A DNA stretch of 64,000 bases from Nageia nagi. Lineage: Eukaryota > Pinophyta. Location: positions 192,200,001 to 192,264,000 of the forward strand of contig JBITNC010000001.1 of NCBI GenBank assembly GCA_050084985.1, given 5' to 3'. The notes under the pieces are model-generated. The model worked only from the letters and a program-made list of their open reading frames with translations. It had not been told where the DNA came from and searched no databases. Shown piece after piece: positions 23,701-35,700 of this stretch. Both the position numbers and the translations under genes were made by a program. Each line of letters starts with the position of its first letter. Position 1 is the stretch's first letter.

Positions 23701-26700
23701 ATGTCCTTTATAACATACTCAACAAAAGGATACTACTTTTTGCTTCTCTATTTTCTAACATAAACTTCATTGAATAAGAATTCATATTGCATTTGACAAT
23801 TTGGTGATGATTTGTTAAAAAGGAATTTGAATGGACCATCACAATTAATGTTGAAATGAGATCAAGCCTACAAATGTAGCATATTTCCTTCGGTGATCAT
23901 ATTTTGCAGAGTGTGCCCTAGTTGGCTCCTTGGAGGCCAACATTGAGCCCTTTGGGCCTGGTAATGCATTGTACTCATCATTTCTTCAATATTTGAGCAT
24001 TGACACATTGGATTTCTCCATTGTTGTCTCATTTTGATGTGTGTTTGGTGTTATGTTGCCTCTTTGAGTGTGATGTCATGTTTCTTGGCTCATTTATGGT
24101 GAGTCTTGCATGATATTTGGATGCCTTAGTGTGACGGGCTTGGAAGTGGATAATTTGACCTTGGCATAATTTATTTCATATTTGTTGGTGATTATTTGGT
24201 TAATCCTAGCATTGCAGAATTTTTGGGATATTACATTGTTAGAAGCTGTCAAATACTTCACCCAAGTCTGTTGTCTCATTACAACAATCACATGCTACCC
24301 TTTGCATGAAACCTTCATCCTTACTCTCAAAACTTATGTAACATAGGTCAATCTTCAAATGTATGTCTCCTATGAAGATCTTATGAAGGAAACTGTAGCC
24401 ATTTTGAATATCCTTAATCAAGTACCAACATTCACCTAACATGTTATCATGAACTAATGCGAAAATTTCAGTATGCTCACCTCTTTCATGCTCCTCTTTG
24501 ACAATCTTGTCATCCACAATAACTGAATCCTCATCCTTTGTAAGTGCATATACTTCAAATGAAATATTTTGTGACTTTAAACATACCTCATGTGGCAAGG
24601 TATCATCCTTTGTAACATCCCCTTAAAATTAAGTAATTTTGGAATCCTAAGGATTCCCTTTTTGTAAATATTTACTTTCTCACCAATTTATTGTTAATAC
24701 CTTGGGATAGAAATATAAAGGTCCATCGGACCTGTAGATGCCTAAAAATGATCTATTATTTATTTAATAAATCATATTTAGTGCATTGAATGATTAAAAG
24801 GCAATAATACATAAATCAAGATAAAATGCTATTATATTGCAATACTATGTACTAGAGCCAATGTAATATCATATACCATAGTTCATATTTTAAGTTATTT
24901 TGGATATTGAAATGATTATTGTTATTGTTATGTGTCAGCTTTCACTCCTTTTTGTTTCCCTGCAGGTTATAAATATTGGAGGTGAAGGTTGACATCCATA
25001 TCGGTTCTCTTTGATAGATGGTTGTCCCGAACATCAAACTTATAGTGTCTTTTGACGCCACCTATCTTGAGAACTTGTTAACTCTCTCTGTTATCTCTCT
25101 CTTGCGCACAACACGAAATTGCCAATCCTATGCCATTAGCGACGTATCAGATTCACGCAGCCAATGACGTGCGCCTTCTAAATCGGGAGTTCCAGATTTT
25201 GGGAAACAACTCGTGATATCACTCTAGTGAATATTTGTTGCAATCTCGTCTGAAGTCCGATTGAAATCCTCCAAAGATTTGTTGTTATTCCATTTTGAGA
25301 ATTGTATACATTCTTGACTATAGGCCACACTCTGTATCAGGTTTATATGTTTCATGTATATTTGTTATAATCTGATATAGAGCTACTATTCCTTGTATTC
25401 GTAGACCAATTTATTTAGTTGTGTATTTACACATTTTTGAGTCTACATTTTGGTGAACTTGACATTCTTACACACCTAGGTCTTCACTAAGGGCATCCTT
25501 TTGAAACATCATGAATCCGTTTGCACTATTATTCGTTCCTTTACCTCAAGCTCTCAAGATAATAGCTAGAGAAAATGATAAAACTAGGGCTTGTTCTACC
25601 TATATTGAAAAGATGGATCTAAATGTAGAAAACCTCTACAACAACCTCGTCTTGATGCTCCTAGTGATACTGAGCCTACAAGCTCTAATAAGAAAATGGA
25701 TATTATTGGTGAAACTCCTAATAGATTTATTCCTAATGTTGACCAATCTGAATTTGAAAGTTTAATTTTGAAGTCATTCTAATGAAAGTAATGGTGAAAT
25801 TCTTGAATTAGATAGAATTCATATTCATGTTAGATCTATAATGGAAGTGCTATCTAATTAAAATATTTTCTTACTCGTAATGTTGAAACTATTATTGATA
25901 TTCTAACAAATTATGAGCTCTTATAGGAAAAATCTATAGCCTCGGAATTGTCAAATAGCTTGTTTTCATATGAAAATGCAGGATCTACACGACGAAGGGC
26001 TCACGCCATCAATACGAACGCTGCTAATGACATAACTTCCTGCAAACACGTCATGGACAGCATGGATGGGGTCGAGACAGAGGTTCCTCCTGAGGTAAAT
26101 ACACAACCTCCAAGCAACATAGTTGTTGAGGATAGCAGGACAGAGGATGTAGATGAAGATTATGAGTACCTCCTAAAACATGACCATTTCACAAGAGGTA
26201 AGTATGCTAAAGGTAAGAATATTGTGCAAGATGATAACCATGATGATAAATTAAAAAAACAACTTTACAAACTTAATGATGATACCTACAAGATACAACC
26301 TAATTGGACATTAGAAGAACATCATATTAAAACTGAATTCCTTCTTGAATTTCAAAACACTCGTGACTGACATTTAGAATCTCCTAAAAAACAAATGGAT
26401 GTCTTAGCTCAAATGCTTGATAAACTGGAACATGAATGAGTAAACCAAATAGATCCATTTGTTGTACTCAAAGAAAATGAACTTATAAAAGCACAAATTC
26501 CACCTCAAACCCCCCCACCTCCCCCAAAAGAGGTATCAACTGAGGAATGCAAACAAAAGATAGAATTAGAATTACTTGTTGATGATGATGATGATTACTT
26601 ATTTTGCTTAAAGATGCCATTAATAGATAGAATTTTTGCTAAAGTACTTACTGAGAAAAAGAATATTAAATTTACTACATTCAATGGTTTGCAAGATCCT

Positions 26701-29700
26701 AAGATGCATGTTAGGAAATTTCAAAAAGAGGCTATTAAGTTGCCCTAATTTTTTAAGTTGCCCTAAATTCCAAAAAGAGGCTATGGAATATCTGAAACCC
26801 TCTCTGTGCATGGGATTCTTGCCATAAAAATTCCTTTCATTTCCACCTTGCTGCGTGAGATTTCCTGATTGTCCATACTGCTGTCCAAAACCTATTTTCC
26901 TAGCTGCAAAATGTGGTCTAACAGATGTGTTATGTGCAACATATTTCTGCCTAGGAGGTAAAACAGATTCCAAGTTCAAAGCCCTCTTAATGGCATCATC
27001 AAGAGTAACTGGCTCAAAAGCCTTAACTAGCCCTTTCAAAGGTTCCAATAAACCATCCATAAAAAGAAAAATTACCCTCTTGGGTGATATGTTTTGTACC
27101 TGAACTGAAAGTTGCTCAAACTCCTCCACATAGGCATGAATGGATGAAGTTTGCTTCAAAGTGGCAAGCTCCTTAAAATACTCTTCCACATTCCTTCTTT
27201 CAAACCTGTTCAAAACCCTAACACAAAACTCATCAAATGTATCAATATCACTGTGCCCTTGGGTTACTAACCCATGATGCCACCATGAGTAAGCACTACC
27301 CTCAAGGTGAAGTGTAGCAATCTGAACTGCATCAACTTCAGAAATAGGCTCCAAGGTAAAATAAGTTTGCAATTTTTGAAGCCATGCCCTAGCTGTGAGA
27401 CCATCTTGACCATTAAATGAGGGAATGGTCACCTTTTGATGCAATAAGGGTTTCTTTTTCTCTTTTTTAGCCTCAACAACAGATTTACCCACAATCTTCA
27501 AATATTTATCAAAAGAAACTGCTACCCTAAACCCTTCATATTTATTACTATAAGCAACAAACCATTCATCTAATTCATCAGTTACCTCATCTTCCTCTGG
27601 TGAAGGTGGTGGAGCAAGAAACATAGGCTTGGATGGCCTAGGCAAGGGAGTATGTGAATTAGATGATGACTCATGCCCATTGTTGTTTTTCCCCCTTTCT
27701 CCTTCCCTCCTTGTGCCATTTGGCTTGCCCAAAGCTGCCCTCAATTCTTGCTGATTTGTCTCTTGTAAGGACACCATTCTTTGCAGCATGTTAAGTAGGG
27801 CACCGAACTTTTGCTCAGTCCTATCAACTGGCCTTTGAGGCTCCTCATCCTCTTCCCTATTTGCCATTTCCAAAGCAAGTCTATTTCTCCTAGTAAAATA
27901 CTGATGAATAGGGGGACGATGCATAAAACCCTATCAAACCTTCAAAAGAATGGAATTTTGAAATACTGAAAAATTCTTACCACCAAATTTTTTTTGAAGC
28001 CACAAATCTTCAATTTGGCCAAAAGGGTATCCAAATCTGCAATTTTTATTTCTAATACACATCCCTAAAAATCCGCGAATCCCCTAAGAATCCGCAATTT
28101 TCACCAAGGCATAAATTTTCACCATAGAAGAGCACTTTTTAACATGAATCTGAAATACCCACAAAAAAATTTCTAAAATCCCTAATTTTTCTGAAAACCC
28201 TAATTCAAAGAAAACACAACTCCAATTCTGCCTTGAATTCTCAAGCAATTTTTTTTTTTTTTACTGGCTAGAATAATAGATCAAGACTTTTTGGGCTTGA
28301 AAATAGCTTTCAATCCTGCAAATTTTCTCCCAAACCTAGACGACTTAGTCTAGGAATGCAGATTTCTTAAAAAAAAAATGCCTTTTTGACTCTGAAAATT
28401 GTTTTTAAAATGCAGATCACCCAAATTTCTTCAATACCCAGATGCTAGAAACTGAAGATCTGAATTTTCTGCAAAAACTCTAACTCCAAATCTTTGACAA
28501 ATGTTAGATCTAACCACAGGCTGGCCAGATCCAAGCTCTGATGCCATTTGTGATGTTCTTTTTATTTTTTATTTCTAGCAAACCCTCAATATAAAAATGC
28601 AGAAATAAATTGCAGCAATAAAATAACTTAGAAATTGCTCATAAAATAACACTAGTATGAGAAGAAATCAGCCAGTATCATATCTTAAATATTTCCAAAC
28701 CAATACAAAGCTGGAATGGACAAATGGAATCCTCACGAAACTAAAAATGCAGATACAAACTTTCCAAACTGAGTGAATCCCTCCACAAAAGAAATGCCAC
28801 GAACCACCACAAATGCCTTTTTTTGTATTTTTGATATTTTAGGGCAATAACACCTTCAATGATATTGCCAAGTCCCCAACCATGCACCTCCAATGCACTA
28901 TGGGAATAAGCAAGACCTACAATCTCAACTCATGGAAACTCTAGGGTTTCAATATTCAATTCTCATATCACATAACATGCTCCAAATGAGATGCTCACTT
29001 CCTTTTATAGAATGAGGTTCTAATTTGGAGTTGACATCTCCTAACCCTAAAATCACTTAAAGTACCTTATTACAAAAAATAAAAATATAAAACATAAATA
29101 AACACAACTTAAGTTATGTCTCCTAGTCACATGAACCCCTTTTCCACTTTTATAATTAAGTGTAGGAGACATTTACAAAATATTTATTTTTGAAACATTA
29201 CATATAGATATACTTGCAAAATTGTTCTCACATAGTATGAAGGATGAGGCATTGAAATGGTATTTTCAGCTTCTTGAAAAGAGCATTAACAAGTATGAAA
29301 ATTTAGTTCATCATTTTTTGCAAAATTTCAAGGACAATATTGCTGAAAAAATCTATTTCAAGGATTTGTGTAAAATTAAACAATTGCCTAATCAGTCTAT
29401 TCATGATTTTGTCAAAGTATGGAAACACATTGCTAATAAAATCTCCATTCCTGAGCAAGATCTGAAAAATACATTTGCAAATGCTTTGTTATCTGCATGT
29501 AAGTTGTTGGTTATTTCTAATCATGATATGACATTAGGGGATATGATGGATGTGTTTAAAAAAGATCCATGTATGAAAAAATTATATGCTATGCGTAATA
29601 ACAGTACCCCTACATATCAAAAAATAGTCCAAATCCCTAAAAAAAAAAATTGAAGTAAACAGTGTTGGTCATCAATGTAAAACTAGTGCTAGGCCTAGAC

Positions 29701-32700
29701 GAAATTTTACACCTTTGACTGATACTATCAATAATATTCTTAATGTTTTAGTAAAAGAAGATCTTAATGAACTCCCTCCTATTATTGACCCTATGTTTTC
29801 TAATGGTGCACCTAAAAATTTTTGATAGGAGGAATTTTGCAATTATCACAAGGTACCTGGCCATCTAACAAGCAACTGCAGGACTTTAAGAAATATTATA
29901 AAGGATTTTATTAACAAAAAAGCCATTAAGATGGATAATGAAACTAATGAAGAAAAGGGACCTATACATCTTGATAATAGACAGTTAGGGGTGTTCACAA
30001 ATCTCCTGCCTCCTTCACAACCATGAGGCTACATTGGTACGGTAACTACTTCCAATGAATTACATTATTATTTTACTCACAAACGTGGATGCAGGTATGA
30101 TAGCCCAAACAAAACTGGAAATGGAGCAAAAACCAACACCACTAGTAGCATGCATAACCGTTCCTACGACGCCAATGATGTGGAAAGCGAAAAATCAAAG
30201 GTGCCTCTTTTTGTTCCTACCTCTGCAAAATGTATCTAGGTCGCAAAAACCTCCCAGGTATGCAAAGTTATTGGTTAAAATTTCAAGTTTGTACCTATAG
30301 TGTATATTAGTTAGGTTGTGCATCTACTTGGCTATTGTAAATCGTTGCTCCTACATTACATGAGTTCATTTCCTTTTCTGCTTCATGAAAGTCATTTCTT
30401 GCATGGTTTTTTTCTTTTTCTGTCTTTTTCGTCACTGTTCATGCCGTTATTGGCGTATTGGGTTTGTTTCACGCCGTCAGCAGCATACATTTCCAGGGAC
30501 AGAATGTAAAAGGATAGTATTTCCTTCATGCTTAGTGTATTTTAAGTCTACTGGACTCGTCATTTGTTGGTTGGTGTGGCATCTAACAAGAAAAATGGGC
30601 AAAAGTTTAATATGGTCCCTATGTCACCTTTGCCATTTGCATTGTAAAATGATTTATATTTCTTTAAAAAGATGGGTTAAATGGTTCTCATGATTGAATT
30701 TAGATAATTGTGTCAAATTGATATTGTGAAATCAAGATTATTACATGCATTGTCTTTTTAAGCAAATTTTGTTGTTAACACATTACACAAATTAAACTTG
30801 CAAATTTATACACATTCACTTTCAAGCAAATAAAAAGTTACCAAACACATGGATTGAATCAAAAAATGGCTCATATATATATACATCACAAAATATAAAG
30901 ACAAAACGGGAGGTCCCAAGTCCATGGCCTCACTGTGGGCTAGCACTGCCACCACTACTAGTTGTCTCCTATCCTAGATCTAACCCTACAACTGCTACCA
31001 CTAGTTGTAGTCTCTGAAGTGTACCTAGATATCCTGCTAGCTGTTACTCCATGGCTAGTAAGGAAGGTCTTCGCTCTGGCATACTTCACCTTCAGGGTTG
31101 TGATGTCCTTGTCCCTCGCCTCTATCTTATCCATTTGGCCTTAGATAAAGGAGCATTGCTGATCTGGTAAAGGCATGGTGAGCCTCTCCTGTAGCCTCTT
31201 CATGAATTGCTCTAAAGTAGCAATCCGTGCATCCCTCTCGATAAGTGAGGCCTGCAACGTGGCAACCTGGGCCTCCATGGGCCTAAGCCGCATCACCTCT
31301 ACTTCCAAGGAAGCAATCCACCTATCTGCCTCTCCTGTAATAAACAAACTTCAGGTTAGTCACATGTTCTTTGTATGAATAAAAATTGAAAACCTTATTT
31401 GCGAACAACATAGTCTCTTACCTGGTGTTGCTAGGGGCACAGCCTCAGCCAACACTACTAGTCCTGGTGCTGGTGCTCCTAGTCCCTCTCCCTCTTGCAT
31501 AGGTATGTTGTGCATCGGATTATTGACCTAATAGGGATCATCATCCGATGACCCCTCGTTGGCAACCTCCTCATCCATCCCCAAGTTCGTTGGGTGAACT
31601 CCTAGCCACCATGCCATGTAATTGGGGGCAACCTCGGGTGCCATGGACATATTGGCAGCTGCATCAAGTGTCCTGGGATCTTCCCATGAAAGCCTCCATG
31701 CCGGTATTACCTGCATCCCTGGAGGCATGTCATGCTCGACCATATACCATCGCTAATAAATGGGAGCTGGTGGGATGTCCTGCTAAATCCTGAACTGTTA
31801 CAGAACTTGTTGAGGGTGGTATGGCTCCACCACCTTCCTCCGAGTTTAGAGGAAGAACTCTTGACGGACCCATGCTAGTTGGTGCGCGTCCACCTCTCAT
31901 ACAAAATCCCTATAAGACACCCAAACCAAGTCTTCAACGTGAAGACCATCTAACTCTCGCCTCCTCGCCTCTAGTGAGTGAGAGTACCTATACCCTCCTA
32001 CCCTCAAGGTCCAGCAAACCAGGGCAACGTCCCCTAGGTCCTCTCTTTGCCTCTGCAGGCCCACACATCTCACCACCACGATCTTCTCATATGCCCAAAC
32101 CTGAAGAAGACCCACATGTCCAATCGTCACATTAAACTTCTCCACGCTCGTGAAGTTGTACAAATCCATGTACAACTATGCTAGTATGAGAGGTCCCCAT
32201 GCAAATTGTGTCCCTCCCACAAATCTATCAGACAATCCATACCAACCCCAATGGAAATATCGAACTACTCTTGTTTGGGCATAGGTATGTGGCTATGATT
32301 GTTGCAATATACAGCCTCAAATGTCTCCCTGCTGGTGCAAACGTGCACACCTCTGCTAACCGGGCAGCCCGAGGCTCCCAATCATGGTTTGCCTCCCCTG
32401 TCAGCCACATGGCCTCGTACTCACGGACATTATTTTCCGCCAACTCTCTCTGGTGAATTGAATTCCCCCTAATGGGAATTCCCCAAATCCAGTAAACATC
32501 TAGCAAGGTTACTGTCATTTCACCTAGGGGCAGGTGAAACGTACAGCAATCCAGATCCCACCGCTCTACAAGTGTGGTCAGTAGGGGTAACTCCTGCTAT
32601 ATGTGACCTACAATGGCCCAGTTAGCCATCCCACACTAGTCATATATATCATCTATATAAGCCGTCCTTGGCCTACTCTTGGCCTTGTCCAATGCGGAGG

Positions 32701-35700
32701 TGGTCATGGGTCCTCCCCAGATGTGCACCTTGCGTTCCTGCAACGAGAAATACACAAAAATTGATTTAATATAATATATGGCTCAAAATAAACTAATGAA
32801 GATAAGCAAAACTTAAAACATAAAACAATTGACGAATATAATCAAAATTGAAACCTACCACATGATCAAAAGGCAAAGACCACATGTATTCAGCCACGTG
32901 ACCTCTACGTCCACTAATAGGACGGTCAATCCCCCTCCACACGTCGTCAGCCATAAGGAATAGTAGAAAATAGGAAATCATGTGTATGGGAGAAAACCGA
33001 CGTCTAAGCAGCTAGAGAACAAGTCAAATCAGGACCACACACCTCAAACCGATCGCAAGAAGCTGGAAAACAAGTTAGAAAGTCCACGCCAAGTCAGCAA
33101 GGGTTCACCAAGTTGCCGCAGAATCATACCGCTGACTTGGACCATTTGAAAAGTGGAAGTGACATTTTAAATTCTAAAATTATTTATATATTTTACAATT
33201 TACTACTAAAACCCTAGGGCATTATTTTGTTATCCTAGAGGTGACTAAAACTGTTATTTTGTATGCTCATAATACATAAAATTATTTTAAATGCTTGCAA
33301 TTTCTTTCCAAAAAATATTGATGTTTTTACGCCGCAAGCGGCGTCCGTTTCTTTGAATTAAATGTGCATTCAGTCCCTAATGGTATAACATATTGCAAAG
33401 CATGCCTTTGCCTCACTTACTGCTTGTCTATGATTGAAATTGTGTCATTTGCATTATTTAAAATTATTAATATTAAATGTACACCACCAACGACGTGGAA
33501 TAAAATAAATTGGGAAAAATTCTAAATGCGCTATTCCAATTTTCGTTGTCATGCATTTTATAGAATGCTCATTGCTCTCATGGTATTGCTAGATATGATT
33601 AATTTTTATTGGTAAAGTTTAATTTTATTTAAATTGTGCATCAATTTTTCATCTTTCAATTTGCTTATTGTTTACCCTTGGTCGTCAAGTTAAAATGTAC
33701 ATTTCATTGTCAATTGAATGCTCCTTTTATTTTGAAAAACGAAATATCTTTTTCTACGCCGCTAGCAGCATGAAGATTGTAAAATTGTGTGTTCTTTCAA
33801 ACACTTGCAATGCTTACATATTGTTTATGTTTCAAAAAGATGATTATTGGAATATCATACGGATTGCAAAGATGAATTGAAAATATTGATGAATATTGCT
33901 ATCTCGTGTTTTCTTTGAAAATCTTATGATAACTGGGAATGTTAATCTCTTTATAAACCGAAGCATAATGGTATGGATGAACGCTAATTGAATATCTTTC
34001 AAATTTTTGCACTTGAAATGTAAAAACTCACACCATTAGCACCGTCCAATTACTACAAATCTTTTGGTATTGGGGCATATTGCAATTTCATTGAATATTT
34101 GCCCATCTATATGATTTATTCATACATATGCGTTACTTTACGAATAAGGATCAAAATTGTTGAAAATATGATGGTAAAACTTTAGGCATACCACGCCGCC
34201 AACAACATGGATCTACATTGAAAATTCATGTAAATTGAAATGTTGTAATGAAAGGCTAATGAAGAATTGAATATATGGTGCATTGATGGAATTGTTTATT
34301 GATATATTGACAATTATTTCACAACCATGGTCTTCAGATGAGCAAATATTGTATTGATACAGGACATCACCATTGTGAGTCATTGAATGGGCATTTATAG
34401 ACTATGAGTTGTCTATCACAGTAGTCTATAAATCAAGGATATTTTGAGGCATTACAAAGAATCCATAAACTTGCTCTTCATAGACTGAGTTGTCTGTCAC
34501 AGTAGTCTATGTATCATAGTTTATATCACTATGAGTTGCATCGGCCATAGTGACACATTGCATATTAAATTTATTTCATCCTTGCTATTTCCATTGTTTA
34601 TTCTTTCATGGATGTGATCTATGCAGATATATGTTGTTTTGCTTTACAAGTATTGTTCGGGTGAGTAGGATTGCCATCAAACACTCACCTCATAAAGGAA
34701 CTCCTATGTTTGGCTTGCTTACCCAATGCAACATGAGCTAGGGGCAATCAAGACCAAAAGGGGGCAAGCAACATACCATACTCAACATATCAATCAAAAT
34801 AGGAAAGTCCACTTTACTATTGAAAATCTTTTTTTATTCGCTACACTTCTTTGGATTATGCAATTTCAATGCTTTTCATTACATATCCAAAGAGAGGCAA
34901 AATGTAGATGCTCAAAAATGATTTATTATTTATTTAATAAATCATATTTAGTGCATTGAATGATTAAAAGGCAATAATACATAAATCAAGATAAAATGCT
35001 ATTATATTGCAATATTGAAATATCATATACCATAGTTCATATTTTAAATTATCTTGAATATTGAAATTATTATTGTTATTGTTATGTGTTGGCTTTCACT
35101 CCTTTTTGTTTCCTTGCAGGTTATAAATATTGGAGGTGAAGGTTGTCATCCCTATTGAATCTCTTTGATAGGTGGTTGTCCCAAACATCAAACTTACGAT
35201 ATCTCTTGACGCCACCTATCTTGAGAACTTGTTAACTCTCTAAGCTCTGTTATCTCTCTCTTGCACACAACACGAAATTGTCAATCTTACGCTGTCAACA
35301 AAGTATCAGATTCACACAACCAACAGTGTGCGCCTTCTAGATCGGGAGGTTCAGATTTTGGGGAACGACTCGTGATATCACTCTAGCGAATATTTGTTGC
35401 GAGCTCGTCTGAAATTCAATTGAAATTCTTAGGAGATTTGTTGTTATTCCATTTTGAGGATTGTATACATTATTGGCTACAGGCCACACTCTGTATCAGG
35501 TTTATATGTTTCATGCATATTTGTTATAATCTGATATAGAGCTACTATTCATTGTATTTGTAGACCAATTTGTTTACTTGTGTATTTACACATTTTTGGA
35601 TCTACAGGACCCACTTGTAAGCCCTATGAGGGACGTTTTCCTCCCAAGCTTGGAAATTTTATTTTATTTATCATTTAATGTACCTAGAGATCCCAAAGAT

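Larger units (their letters stand above)
26743..29202 (-). mobile_element. A-family LTR element fragment (LTR and gag) inserted in element D
   Basis: Minus-strand piece: 5' LTR 28,551-29,202 (tgtaatgtttcaaaaat ... agaacatca, A family by its shared aacttaagt, atgtctcctacactta and cacttttataattaag text), then a primer-binding-like site (rc of gctctgatgccattt), a leader, and a long gag. The 3' side is lost. At the junction (26,720-26,790) the phrase aaaaagaggctat appears on both sides and ttaagttgccctaa is duplicated, which suggests repair with filler DNA (inference). Confidence 0.8.
24733..35606 (+). mobile_element. Element D: Tat-like LTR retrotransposon with antisense mobile-domain gene
   Basis: 10.87 kb element with LTRs 24,733-25,447 and 34,903-35,606 (tgtagatgc ... 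tctaca) and a perfect 5 bp target duplication GGACC (24,728-24,732 and 35,607-35,611). The inside carries a Ty3/gypsy gag (25.9-30.0 kb, with a Cys-His knuckle), split by an A-family fragment (26.74-29.20 kb), then a long low-coding region with a minus-strand gene for a plant mobile domain protein (31.1-33.0 kb). I find no protease, reverse transcriptase or integrase. Tat-lineage elements are known to carry extra, sometimes antisense, reading frames, which fits. It must have been mobilised in trans. The LTRs differ at many scattered positions by eye. Confidence 0.9.
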
